DNA from: Primulina eburnea
Lineage: Eukaryota; Streptophyta; Magnoliopsida; Lamiales; Gesneriaceae
Direction of reading: 5' to 3'
Assembly (NCBI RefSeq): GCF_022965805.1
Contig: NC_133101.1
Span: 13,611,054 to 13,675,053, forward strand
Length of the DNA stretch: 64,000 bases
Under the pieces are notes generated by a model that was not told where the DNA came from, ran no database searches, and saw only the letters and a list, made by a program, of their open reading frames with translations. Shown here one piece after another: positions 19,931-30,016 of this stretch. Numbering within the stretch: the first letter of the stretch is position 1; each line of letters starts with the position of its first letter. The translations under genes were made by a program, and so were the position numbers.

Positions 19931-21589
19931 ACTCCCCCACACTTAACCTTTGTTCGTCCTCGAACAAATCAAACAAAAATAAAGATGAGAGATATATCAG
20001 AATCAGAAATCAAGTATCACAATCAAATTTTCTCAATTTGTCAAACTCATTCACCCCCGGTCAAAATATCACGCTTCGCATATCATGAGATTTGTTTTCG
20101 TCGCAATTTAAGATTCGAACATCTCCCAGTAAAGATCAACGGAATGAGATGTGTGTAGTGTGCAAGTCAGAACTCGTACCCATCACCAGCTACTTGGTTT
20201 CAAGATCACTTATTTTCATTTGTTATCGAGATGCCCCATATGCTTGACTTTCATACCCCTCTCTACTAAATGTTGAACGACGATGACTTGGTTAATAGGT
20301 CTTTTCAAGCTTATAGCGTAAGGCCAAGGTTCACAGTTACAATAGAAGGTATGAGAATCAAAAATGAGAGAAAATTAAAAATAATCCTGCAGCACATTCA
20401 TTCAACTTTTGACTCGTCAACAATCACTGCATTTTCATCATCTTTTGAGCTCTATAGTCTCCTTTCTTTTTCATTGTCCTTCAACTATTACCCACAGATT
20501 TTTCGGTTGTTTTTAATACTATACACTTTCCTCTTTTTTCTTTTCTACACCATTTTATTTTTTTTTATTTTTTTTAATTTTTTTTAATAAAGATTCATCG
20601 ACTCCTTCACACATATTTCTTCAACCCATCAGAGTAATTCGAACATTTCAATGTGTACAGGAGATTTATTTCTCTCAAATGTAGGTAGGAAAAAGTGTAT
20701 AGGCTAAGATTCAGGTAGTTGATGTGGGACATTGAATAAATTACGAATGGGGGCTAATTGTGTGTCATTGACACACACCATCGATTTTTCCAGGCTCAAA
20801 AAGGGTTACTAGAGACAATAAATTGTGTATCGGTTAGGCTTGAAAGGCTCAAACGGTCCGAAGATCGCCTAAATCATCCCTAAATCATCATTGTTCGTAT
20901 TTTCGCTTTGAGGGCTAATTAGACGAGTTCTAGGGATCGTTGTTCGATTTTTTTTTTTTTTTTTTTACTTCACCTTACACCAATTCACTATTACACCAAT
21001 TCACTATTAATGAGCAAAATTCTGACCACGTGCATGGAATGAAATGTTGATACAGAACTGGTTAATGTCTGACTCTCTCCTTGAAAATACGACTCCTCTC
21101 ATTCAATTACTAGGCATAAAACTATCTCCCGGGTGATCCAAAACCTAACAAGTTAATCCGATTATCAAGTGAAACAAGAGTTCTTTGTCTAAAACTAGTC
21201 TCATCCTACGTGAAAAGTGTTGTTAAGTGTTGTACAACGATGTGTAACAAAACTGACCCACCCCCACACTTTGAAATCGACACTGCCCTCAGTGTAAAGC
21301 GATATAACATGAATAAGTAAGACAGTCAAAGCAACCACACTTCCCTGGATAAATGTCGAGTAGATGGTGACCATGGGGTAGAACGCATTAATTCCTGAAA
21401 AGAAAGACATCGAATACACAAAGGAAATGTAAAAGGAATAGGAAAAGCACTCAAGCATTCAAATAAAATCCAAAAGATAGTCAGCATAAAGAACATGTCC
21501 TAAAACACCAATAACAATATAAGAAAGAAAAGCGCAAATCCAAAAAATCGAAAGAGTCCTCCACAAATCCTAAAATAGAAAAAAACTAT
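19931..21589 (-). other. 3' untranslated region of Athila-type element 1
   Basis: About 1.66 kb between the envelope-position ORF and the 3' LTR, with no supported ORF. Minus-strand purine-rich stretches such as AAAGTGTGGGGGTGGG (near 21255) are typical of Athila 3' ends. It contains T-runs at about 20556-20590 and 20949-20967. Confidence 0.65.
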
Positions 21590-22468
21590 CTACTCATCGT
21601 CTGATCCTATGTCAAAGTCCTCCATGCTGTCAAGTGCGGATCTGTCCCATGGTGTAGCAAAGATATCGTCGGAAGAAGACTGCGACTGGGTCTGGTGCTC
21701 GATGCGAGCCAATCTAGTGCGTATGTCGTCCATGCAATCAAACATGGACGAGAAGACCTGACGTGCACCTCTGGGGACCCGCTTTCGAGGGGGCATATCA
21801 GCTCGTGGTGCAGCTCGGGCATCCATCTGTGCTTCGTCCTCCACACGGTCATCCCAGGCTCGGTCATCGATGGCAGAGGGAGGTACCGGTGGGTCACGGG
21901 GATGTTCACTGAGATGTCGACTGTCTGGATTTCGGTACCACGCACCCTGTCGGAAGATAAAGTACATGCCCTGCATGGCCTGGGCGGTGACCATCTGCGT
22001 AGATGTGGGCATGAGAGAAGTCTCGCCAGTGAGATCAACACCATGGGCCGCCAAGATCCTGGAGATGATGATAGGGTAGGGGGCATAGGTTGTCCTATTC
22101 TTCGTGGGGTCGATGTGGGGGACTGAACGCATATGGGAAATGATGATCGACGCCACCGGAATAGCAGGAATGTCACCCAATCCATTCAGCATCTTATCAA
22201 TGATATAGAGATCCAAATGACGGACCTCATTGTTCCTGAGTTTTCGTGGAATAAAATTCGCCCCCGTAAAGTAACAGATGAGCCGATCCAGCAGCGGGAG
22301 GGACGTCGGGAGAACACTCGATCGGGAGCCAGTGGGAGATGTGTGGTAACGGAGTCGGCGCCGAGCCTCAATGATCCGGAAGGTGAGGTCGGAAAAGAAG
22401 ATATCCACCTGGTTGAAGGACACCAGCGGCCTTTCATTAGGGACACTCAATATCGCGGCCAGGTAAAC
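21590..22468 (-). pseudogene. Athila-1 envelope-position ORF, C-terminal part (split by Tekay insertion)
   Basis: The open frame runs from the Tekay insertion point to a stop at 21590. It holds about 290 residues of a 'putative plant transposon protein'-type ORF: RIIEARRRLRYHTSP, HLDLYIIDKMLNGLG and YAPYPIIISRILAAHGVDL blocks, then a basic PPRKRVPRGAR stretch and an acidic tail ending DFDIGSDDE. No membrane segment is visible. Its N-terminal part is at 32848-33194. Taking one copy of the TAAAC duplication out, the two parts are in the same frame (407 codons with the stop), close to the 379 aa of the homologous ORF at 61077-62216. Function is unknown; such ORFs sit where retroviruses carry env. 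Confidence 0.8.
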
Positions 22469-25299
22469 TGTAACGTACCGTACTTTTACTACTTGAAATT
22501 TGCGGAAAAATTAAAAATTTTATTCAAATAAAACATCCGTACGGTCGTCACCCAACATTCATAAAATATCTTTAAAATAATCCATCATCAAATAAAAGTT
22601 TGCTAAAAGAACGCTGTCTCAAAATGCCTCACATTCAAATCAAAACATCAGAGTATTTTAAAAGTTTGCATAAACATGAACTTGCGGTCCTCGGGTTAGC
22701 CTGCCACTCAGCCCAAGCCTGCCCCTTGGTCGCCACCTCCTGTCTCCTGCTCATCGTACTCACCTGCATCGATCAAGTCTAGTGAGTCTAAAGACTCAAC
22801 ACGTATAAACTGGAAATAACGAGTACTACATAATAAAATCGCATGCTTCTTTAAAATAGGACATACATAACTTTAAATTGGACTTGCATGAACTTCAACT
22901 TGAAATAAACTTGAACTTGAACATACATACTACGACGTGCCATGAACATAAACCTTTCTTAAACATGCTTTCATACTTCAACATACTTAACTGCATAATT
23001 TTACGTGGAGGATGTTTCAAAGCAAGTGACCCTTAACATGATAAACGCCTGATCAGACTCACCACAGTACTGGGCTGACAGGGACGTATCCACTGCCACA
23101 TACATAAGATCCCTGTTCATAATTTAACAGGTCAGTTGATCCACGTTCATAATTTAACGCTTCACAACCACGATCTAACCCGTTCATAATTTAACGGGCG
23201 GATTGGTCCCCGTTCATGATTTAACGCTTTCCAATCCTTAACTTTCTTTGGTCACAAGACAATTAGCATACCTCAAAACTTAAACATTTCCTTTGCAAGT
23301 CGTACATACTTACTTGACGTTGAGGGATTCGTTGGACTTCGACTGGGGCCGTCACTGTGACATACCAACATGAATTTCATACTTAACTTGCATTACTTAG
23401 ACGTAGAAAAATTATACTTACTCGCAAGCTCGATCATATCTTAGGACCCTCTATAACTTCCCACGACATGACCTTACTAATCCTTGCTCTAAACCATGGC
23501 ATCAAACTTCAAAGCAAACTATAATATTTTTCCCAAAATAGAAGGACACGGACCCCGTACCTACATCCGTGTAGGGGTCCGTATAGGTACTGGAAGTAGA
23601 CACCGAAAAGAAGCAAAGGCACGGACCCCGTGTCAGGGTCCGGGTGAGGGTCCGTGTAGGTACTGGAAAAAGGCCCTAAATGAAACCCAAAGGCACGGAC
23701 CCCGTGCCCTCATCCTTGTAGGGGTCCGTGTAGATACTAGAAAAAGACGCCGAGAAGGGAACAAAGGCACGAACCCCATGCCCGGGTCCGTGTAAGGGTC
23801 CGTGTGCCTACTGTACGTTGATACCTGCGAGAAAACTTATGCACATGCCTATCCTCCCAATTGCAACTGAATGGCACAATGTTTAACACCTTATGACCCT
23901 TCTTAGGACACCATAATATTGCATCAAAATTTATACAAACACCTCAAACACAACGTGCACTATACTACACAATGCAACACCAATTATGCAATTAACATCA
24001 ATCACTTTCCTACAACTCTAACTAATTCAAACGCCTAACAACGTACATCAAAACCTTAAAATACACCAAACCTCAATACTAACATGCTTATACACAGCAA
24101 CGATCGCCCGTCGGTTTCCAACGAATCCTGCAACACTGAAACTTCAAGAATTATCAATATCATAACTTTTCTGAAACGCAGTTTGAGCAGTCCCACGAAA
24201 AACGCCATAACTCACTCAATATTTGTCCAAAAATTTCGAACCATATATCAAATCGAAGGTATCGAAATGTTCTACGTTTTTTCCGTTGAAAGTTTTCCCA
24301 AAATATGAAGAGAAAAATCGCAGTTTTGACATGAACAGTAAAAATGAGTTTTAGATCTAAAAATTTCCCTTCGAAATTGATCCGATTCGCGATTCGCTCA
24401 AACTACTATCATCATACATAACTTTTACGCATAAAAATGACGCAATACAATATATGACTTGATCGACACAGCAAGAACAGATTATACGTGCCGTTTGATG
24501 ATAACGTTACCGAAAGACGACACCGAAGCGGAGATGGAGAGAGGCTCGATCCGGGACGAACGTGGCACCGTTTCTCTTGAAATAAATTCACGAAATCTGC
24601 TGGGATTTGAGAGGGAAGGGGGGGCGGCTGCTATGCTCTTTGAAGAACCCTAGTTTTCTCTTTTAAAAAAATAAAACTAGAATGAAACTTGTGTGTGTGC
24701 GTTTAGGCGTTACAGATGTGTGTAAAAGTGTGTTTGTGTGTGTGTCGCGTGTGTTTTAGATAAATTAGGAGACTAATTGCTTAATTAAAATAATTGTCTA
24801 CTAATTAAAACACTAACTCACACTTAACTTTTAAATAAAACTCTTTAATTAAAATATAACACACCATACTAGACTTTAAAAGTTCTAAAATCATAAACTC
24901 ACAAAAATAATTAAATTTAGGATTCAAAATACTAACATCTCATAAAACACTAAATTTTAAAAGTTTTAAACTCTTAAAATCACTAACTAAACATTTAGGC
25001 TCAAAAATGCTAAAACTCACTAAATTATTTAAAATACCCCAAAACTCAACTTAAAATAAAATACCATCTTTAAAATTGCCAAAAATCGTCCCCGGGTCTT
25101 TTCCTCAATCCCGCCTCGAATGATCGCCTGAAACATGAAACTCGAAAAACGCTTTAACGTGCATTACATAAACGTAATTAAATTAAAAATAATGCATTTA
25201 AATAATTGTGCATGACTAAACTCCTTTTAAAATAAGTTAAATGCTTTAATAATTTAAATAGATGCATGGGTTATACGTGTACTGAAATCGGGTTCTACA
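22469..25299 (-). repeat. 3' LTR of the Tekay element
   Basis: 2831 bases. On the minus strand it starts TGTAGAACCCGATTTCAG beside the polypurine tract and ends GTACGGTACGTTACA. The signature GAGTCTTTAGACTCACTAG is near 22795 and CCCGAGGACC near 22690. It holds the hairpin array at 23545-23815 and a TG-rich microsatellite near 24690-24755. Confidence 0.95.
23545..23815. repeat. Four-unit CACGGACCCC hairpin array in the Tekay 3' LTR
   Basis: CACGGACCCCGT-type half-sites start at 23547, 23620, 23694 and 23768, a pitch of 73-74 bp. Each is followed within 5-20 bases by GGGGTCCGTGT, so a stem of about 10 bp is possible. The motif is the same as in the Athila-1 LTR and pre-ORF arrays, although the two elements are different Gypsy lineages. 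Confidence 0.85.
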
Positions 25300-25313
25300 G
25301 TTCCTCCCCCACT
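25300..25313 (-). other. Polypurine tract of the Tekay element
   Basis: On the minus strand AAGTGGGGGAGGAAC directly precedes TGTAGAACC, the 3' LTR start. Confidence 0.85.
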
Positions 25314-25335
25314 TATATAAATTCCGTCCTCGAAA

Positions 25336-28300
25336 TTAAGTCTTACCGAACAACTCCGGGTAGCGAAGCCTCATATCTGTCTCTGACTCCGAAGTGGCCT
25401 CTTCCACTGATTGGTTTAACCACCGAACTTTGACTAGCTTAGTCACTTTGTTCCGGAGTCTGCGCTCCTGTCTGTCGAGGATTTGAGTCGGTCTTTCCTC
25501 ATAAGACAAATCTGGAGCAAGCTGCAAAGGCTCATAACTCAGAATGTGCGAAGGATTAGCCAAATATTTCCTTAGCATCGAGACGTGGAACACATTGTGT
25601 ACCCCGGCCAGATTCGGCGGAAGGGCTACACGATAGGCTAATGTCCCAACTCTGTAAAGAATCTCGAACGGTCCAATAAACCTCGGACTCAACTTGCCTC
25701 TTTTCCCAAATCTCATAACACCCTTCATGGGTGCTATCTTGACGAAAACGTGATCCCCGACGGCAAACTCGAGATCTCTCCTCCTCTTATCGGCGTAGCT
25801 CTTCTGACGGCTTTGGGCGGTCTTCATTCTGTCACGAATCTTGACCACCACTTCTGCAGTCTGTTGAACTATCTCTAGGCCTAGATCTGTTCTCTCACCA
25901 ACTTCGTCCCAATGAACTGGCGATCTGCACTTCCGACCATACAACGCTTCATAGGGAGCCATACCAATAGATGCTTGGAAGCTGTTGTTGTATGTGAACT
26001 CCACTAGAGGTAGTCTAGACTCCCAAGTTCCTTGAAAATCAATCATACAGGCTCTTAGCAAATCCTCCAGAGTCTGGATCACTCGCTCAGACTGGCCATC
26101 TGTGTGGGGGTGAAAAGCTGTACTAAACAGTAACTTCGTCCCCATGGCTGCATGCAAGCTCTTCCAGAAGGACGATGTAAACCTTGGGTCCCTGTCGGAC
26201 ACAATCGAAACTGGGAAACCATGCAAACGGACTATCTCCTTAATGTAAAGCTCCGCATACTGCGTTATGGAGAAAGTCGTCTTCACTGGCAGAAAATGCG
26301 CTGACTTAGTGAGTCGGTCCACTATAACCCAAATAGAATTAAAACCTCTGACTGATTTAGGTAACCCAACGACGAAATCCATAGTGATGTTCTCCCATTT
26401 CCACTCTGGAATAGGGAGTGGCTTAAGCAAACCTGCTGGCCTCTGATGCTCTGCCTTCACCTGCTGACAAGTGAGGCACTCAGATACAAATCTGCGGATA
26501 TCTCTCTTCATCCCTGGCCACCAATACAAAATCTGCAGGTCTTTGTACATCTTGGTACCTCCTGGGTGAATAGAATACGGAGATGCGTGTGCCTCTGACA
26601 GGATATCCTGTTTGATCGAATCAACACTAGGCACCCACATTCTGTCTCTGTATCTCACGATACCATCTGACACTGTGTACAAAACACTGCCCTTAGCTTC
26701 GTCCTTCAGTCTCCATTTCTGTAGTTGCTCATCTGAAGACTGTCCTGCTCGGATGCGGTCTAGTAAATCATATTTGACTGTCAGATTAGACAGTCTAGGA
26801 GCTCTGCCCTTATGATAAATCTCTAGACCAAACCTCTGAATCTTAGACTGAAGCGGTCTCTGAACTGACAATTGTGCTATGACTGCCACTTTTCTTCTCA
26901 AAGCGTCTGCCACGACGTTAGCTTTTCCCGGATGGTAGCTAATCTCGCAATCATAGTCTTTCACAAGTTCTAACCACCGTCTCTGTCTCATATTCAGCTC
27001 TTTCTGCGTGAAGAAATATTTGAGACTTTTGTGATCGGTGAAAATCTGACACCTCTCGCCGTATAAGTAATGTCTCCAAATCTTCAATGCAAAGACAACG
27101 GCGGCTAATTCCAAATCGTGAGTCGGGTAGTTCTTCTCATGCACCTTTAACTGTCTGGAAGCATAAGCTATAACTCGACCATTTTGCATCAAGACTGCCC
27201 CTAAACCGAGCTTAGATGCATCGGTGTATAACACATAATCTCCTTGCCCTGATGGCATGGTTAACACCGGTGCTGAAATTAGAGCTTGCTTCAAGGTGTC
27301 GAAGCTCTTCTTACATTCATCACTCCACACAAATTTAGCATTTTTCTTGGTTAGTGAAGTGAGTGGCACTGCTATAGACGAAAACCCCCGAATAAACTTA
27401 CGGTAGTAACCTGCTAAACCCAAAAAGCTGCGGATCTCTGATGTATTCTTTGGCTCTACCCATTCCTTGACATCTGCCACTTTGGATGGATCCACTTCAA
27501 TCCCTCTACTAGACACTATATGCCCCAAAAACGTGACTTTCTGCAACCAGAACTCGCACTTGCTGAATTTTGCATACAACTTACGGCTCTGCAAAGTCCG
27601 CAAAACTGTCCTCAAGTGCTGGTCGTGCTCCTCATGGTTCTTCGAGTATATGAGAATATCGTCAATGAACACTATGACGAACTGATCGAGGAACGGCTGA
27701 AATACTCGGTTCATGAGATCCATGAAAATAGCTGGAGCATTGGTCAATCCAAACAGCATCACTAAGAACTCGTAATGCCCGTATCTGGTCCTGAAAGCTG
27801 TCTTATGCACATCTGCATCCTTTACTCTCAGTTGGTGATACCCTGATCGAAGATCGATTTTGGAGAACACGACAGCTCCCTGCAACTGATCGAACAAGTC
27901 TTCGATTCTAGGCAACAGGTACTTATTCTTGATCGTTACCTTGTTCAACTCACGGTAATCGATGCACAGTCTCATGCTCCCATCCTTCTTTTTCACAAAG
28001 AGTACTGGTGCGCCCCACGGTGAGAAGCTCGGGCGGATAAACTCCTTGTCTAAGAGTTCTTGAATCTGCTGTTTGAGTTCTAGCATCTCTGCTGGAGCTA
28101 ATCTGTACGGTGCCTTAGAGATGGGCACTGTACCTGGGATGAGATCAATGGCAAACTCCACCTCTCTATCTGGTGGAAGGCCTGTGACGTCATCTGGGAA
28201 GACGTCTGGAAAATCACGGACTACTGGCACTTTTGAAATAGAAGGAGTGGGCATGTCAGGCGCTGCTATAACACTGGCCAAGAAAGCCTGACATCCCTTT

Positions 28301-28770
28301 GAAAGTAATTTCCTCGCCTGCATGCACGAAATCATACGAGGAAAACTTTTCCATCTAGTTGGCTCGAATAAAAACTGCTCTATACCGAGCGGTCTGACCA
28401 ACACTGACCTCTTCTGAAAATCGACTAGGACTCTGTTCTTAGTCAGCCAGTCCATACCCAAAATGATATCGAACTCTGGCATCGGCAAAACGATCAAATC
28501 TGCATACACTAGGTGGCCCTGCAGTTCTAGATCGATATCCCTGATCACACTGGTAGCCAACAACTCCTCCCCTGATGGGACTGTCACTGAGAAGTTCAAG
28601 TCTAGACCGATGGACTTGATGTCCAGGTGATTAGCAAAGGTCTCTGATATAAAGGAGTGAGTGGCTCCTGAATCTATCAGTGCAGTTGTAGCTAATCTCT
28701 TTATGAAAATGTTCCCGGTCAGTAAAGTAGTGTCCGGATCCGCTTCTTGAGCGTGCATGGCGAATACCCC
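25336..28770 (-). CDS. pol: Tekay Pol polyprotein (protease, RT, RNase H, integrase, chromodomain-like end)
   Basis: An open frame of about 1140 codons. The protease has [14 protein letters not shown] has the [11 protein letters not shown] and FIDDILIYS blocks; RNase H has [14 protein letters not shown] and TDHKSLKY. Integrase has the HHCC zinc finger ([15 protein letters not shown]) and all three catalytic acidics ([21 protein letters not shown]). The C-terminus ([21 protein letters not shown]) is a degenerate chromodomain-like region. There the usual EEATWE tryptophan is serine (codon 25390-25392). The enzyme set copies and integrates the element; the chromodomain steers it to heterochromatin. 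The natural product is a Gag-Pol fusion, but the frames of gag and pol differ here by one base in a run of five G (28767-28771), so Pol would need a frameshift or is not made. Positions 28771-28833 of the open frame are out-of-frame zinc-knuckle sequence. Confidence 0.93.
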   Translation of the reverse strand, partial: GVFAMHAQEADPDTTLLTGNIFIKRLATTALIDSGATHSFISETFANHLDIKSIGLDLNFSVTVPSGEELLATSVIRDIDLELQGHLVYADLIVLPMPEFDIILGMDWLTKNRVLVDFQKRSVLVRPLGIEQFLFEPTRWKSFPRMISCMQARKLLSKGCQAFLASVIAAPDMPTPSISKVPVVRDFPDVFPDDVTGLPPDREVEFAIDLIPGTVPISKAPYRLAPAEMLELKQQIQELLDKEFIRPSFSPWGAPVLFVKKKDGSMRLCIDYRELNKVTIKNKYLLPRIEDLFDQLQGAVVFSKIDLRSGYHQLRVKDADVHKTAFRTRYGHYEFLVMLFGLTNAPAIFMDLMNRVFQPFLDQFVIVFIDDILIYSKNHEEHDQHLRTVLRTLQSRKLYAKFSKCEFWLQKVTFLGHIVSSRGIEVDPSKVADVKEWVEPKNTSEIRSFLGLAGYYRKFIRGFSSIAVPLTSLTKKNAKFVWSDECKKSFDTLKQALISAPVLTMPSGQGDYVLYTDASKLGLGAVLMQNGRVIAYASRQLKVHEKNYPTHDLELAAVVFALKIWRHYLYGERCQIFTDHKSLKYFFTQKELNMRQRRWLELVKDYDCEISYHPGKANVVADALRRKVAVIAQLSVQRPLQSKIQRFGLEIYHKGRAPRLSNLTVKYDLLDRIRAGQSSDEQLQKWRLKDEAKGSVLYTVSDGIVRYRDRMWVPSVDSIKQDILSEAHASPYSIHPGGTKMYKDLQILYWWPGMKRDIRRFVSECLTCQQVKAEHQRPAGLLKPLPIPEWKWENITMDFVVGLPKSVRGFNSIWVIVDRLTKSAHFLPVKTTFSITQYAELYIKEIVRLHGFPVSIVSDRDPRFTSSFWKSLHAAMGTKLLFSTAFHPHTDGQSERVIQTLEDLLRACMIDFQGTWESRLPLVEFTYNNSFQASIGMAPYEALYGRKCRSPVHWDEVGERTDLGLEIVQQTAEVVVKIRDRMKTAQSRQKSYADKRRRDLEFAVGDHVFVKIAPMKGVMRFGKRGKLSPRFIGPFEILYRVGTLAYRVALPPNLAGVHNVFHVSMLRKYLANPSHILSYEPLQLAPDLSYEERPTQILDRQERRLRNKVTKLVKVRWLNQSVEEATSESETDMRLRYPELFGKT

Positions 28771-29783
28771 CGGCCTTGAGTTGGCTGCTTCCACTGAGGG
28801 CACTCCTTTAGCATGTGGTCGGTAGCACCACACTTAAAGCACTTGTCTGATCCATACAAGCATGGTCCGGGATGCTGGCGGTTACACTTCTGACACACAG
28901 GGAAATTACCGAGCTTCGACGGCGCTCCCTGCTGTTGGATAGGACCCTTGCCCTTAGGGGGTCCTTGGTATGGTTTCTTTCCAGGCTGCCCCTGGTAGGG
29001 CTTCTTGAATGGTGGCCGCTGCTGATAGTGCTGGTGCTGTTGCGGTGCCTGAAAGGGCCTCTTGCCCAGGCGATCCTTCTCAATTTCTCTCATGTCCTGC
29101 TCTGCTTCCAGTGCCCTCGCTACTGTGACCTCATAGGTCATAGGCCCTACCACCTTCACGTCACGGCGCCAGATCGGCCGCATCCCAAGGAGAAAGTGTC
29201 TCACCTTGGCCTGAACGTCATTGGCGATTAAGGGCATAAATTGGCAACCCTTCTCAAACTTCCGCACATACTCAGCTACGCTGCTATCCCCCTGCCGTAG
29301 CGTCATGAACTCCCCAATCAGTTTCGTACGCACTTCCTCAGTGAAGTACTTGGAGTAGAACACCTCCTTGAACCCATTCCACGTGAGAGTCTGTAGGTTA
29401 ACTATCACTGATGCGCTCTCCCACCAAACTCTTGCACTCCCATGAAGTAGAAAGATAGCGCACCTCATTCGATCAGCATCCTGCAACTCCATGAAATCGA
29501 AGATTACCTCGATGGATTTAACCCATCCCTCTGCTATCAATGGGTCCGTCGTCCCTGAGAATTTATCTGGGTGCATCCTGCTGAACCTCTCGTAGACAGC
29601 CTCAGCTCTGGGTCTCGCCCCTGTATCAGCCACTGTTTGGTTACCCATAAACTGGGCAAAGAACTAAGTCATTCCAGCCATCAACTGGGCCTGCATGTCT
29701 GGTGGAGGATTGGCTCTCTCCTCGCCTCGAGGCTCTCTGTCCTCCTCCCTATCTTCCCGGTTAATCTCACGTCTAGGGGGCAT
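28719..29783 (-). pseudogene. gag: Tekay Gag with nonsense codon and shifted end
   Basis: The family start MPPRREINREDRE is at 29783. Codon 40 is TAG (29664-29666), after which the frame is open from MGNQTVADTG at 29648. The capsid region has RMHPDKFSGTTDP and EFMTLRQGDSSVAEYVRKF. A CCHC zinc knuckle ([14 protein letters not shown]) is near the end, preceded by CQKCNRQHPGPC. Gag forms the particle and packages RNA. Past the knuckle, QPTQGRG passes into the wrong frame at the G-run 28767-28771 and stops at 28719. A downstream start at 29648 could still give a Gag lacking 45 residues. Confidence 0.88.
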
Positions 29784-30000
29784 GCTGTTCCAATAATTAC
29801 CCAACACGTAAACCCAACATGCATGATTATAATACCAATATCAAAAGATGCACATAATTTGGATTTAAACATATACATGCTGAAATCATGACTTAATGCA
29901 TATTACATAGCATAACTCAAAACTTTAAAACTTACAGACTTGAGGTGTGACTTCGAGAGCTTCTTGCGACTGGCAGTAGGCGTAACCCTTTACAAGAACC

Positions 30001-30014
30001 TGGCTCTGATACCA
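30001..30014 (-). other. tRNA-iMet primer-binding site of the Tekay element
   Basis: The minus strand reads TGGTATCAGAGCCA, complementary to the 3' end of plant initiator tRNA-Met. It is 2 bases from the end of the 5' LTR (30017). About 220 bases of leader separate it from the gag ATG at 29783. Confidence 0.92.
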
Positions 30015-30016
30015 AC

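Noticed and set aside
26612..28291. Plus-strand ORFs opposite the Tekay pol
   Set aside because: Shadows of the minus-strand polyprotein.
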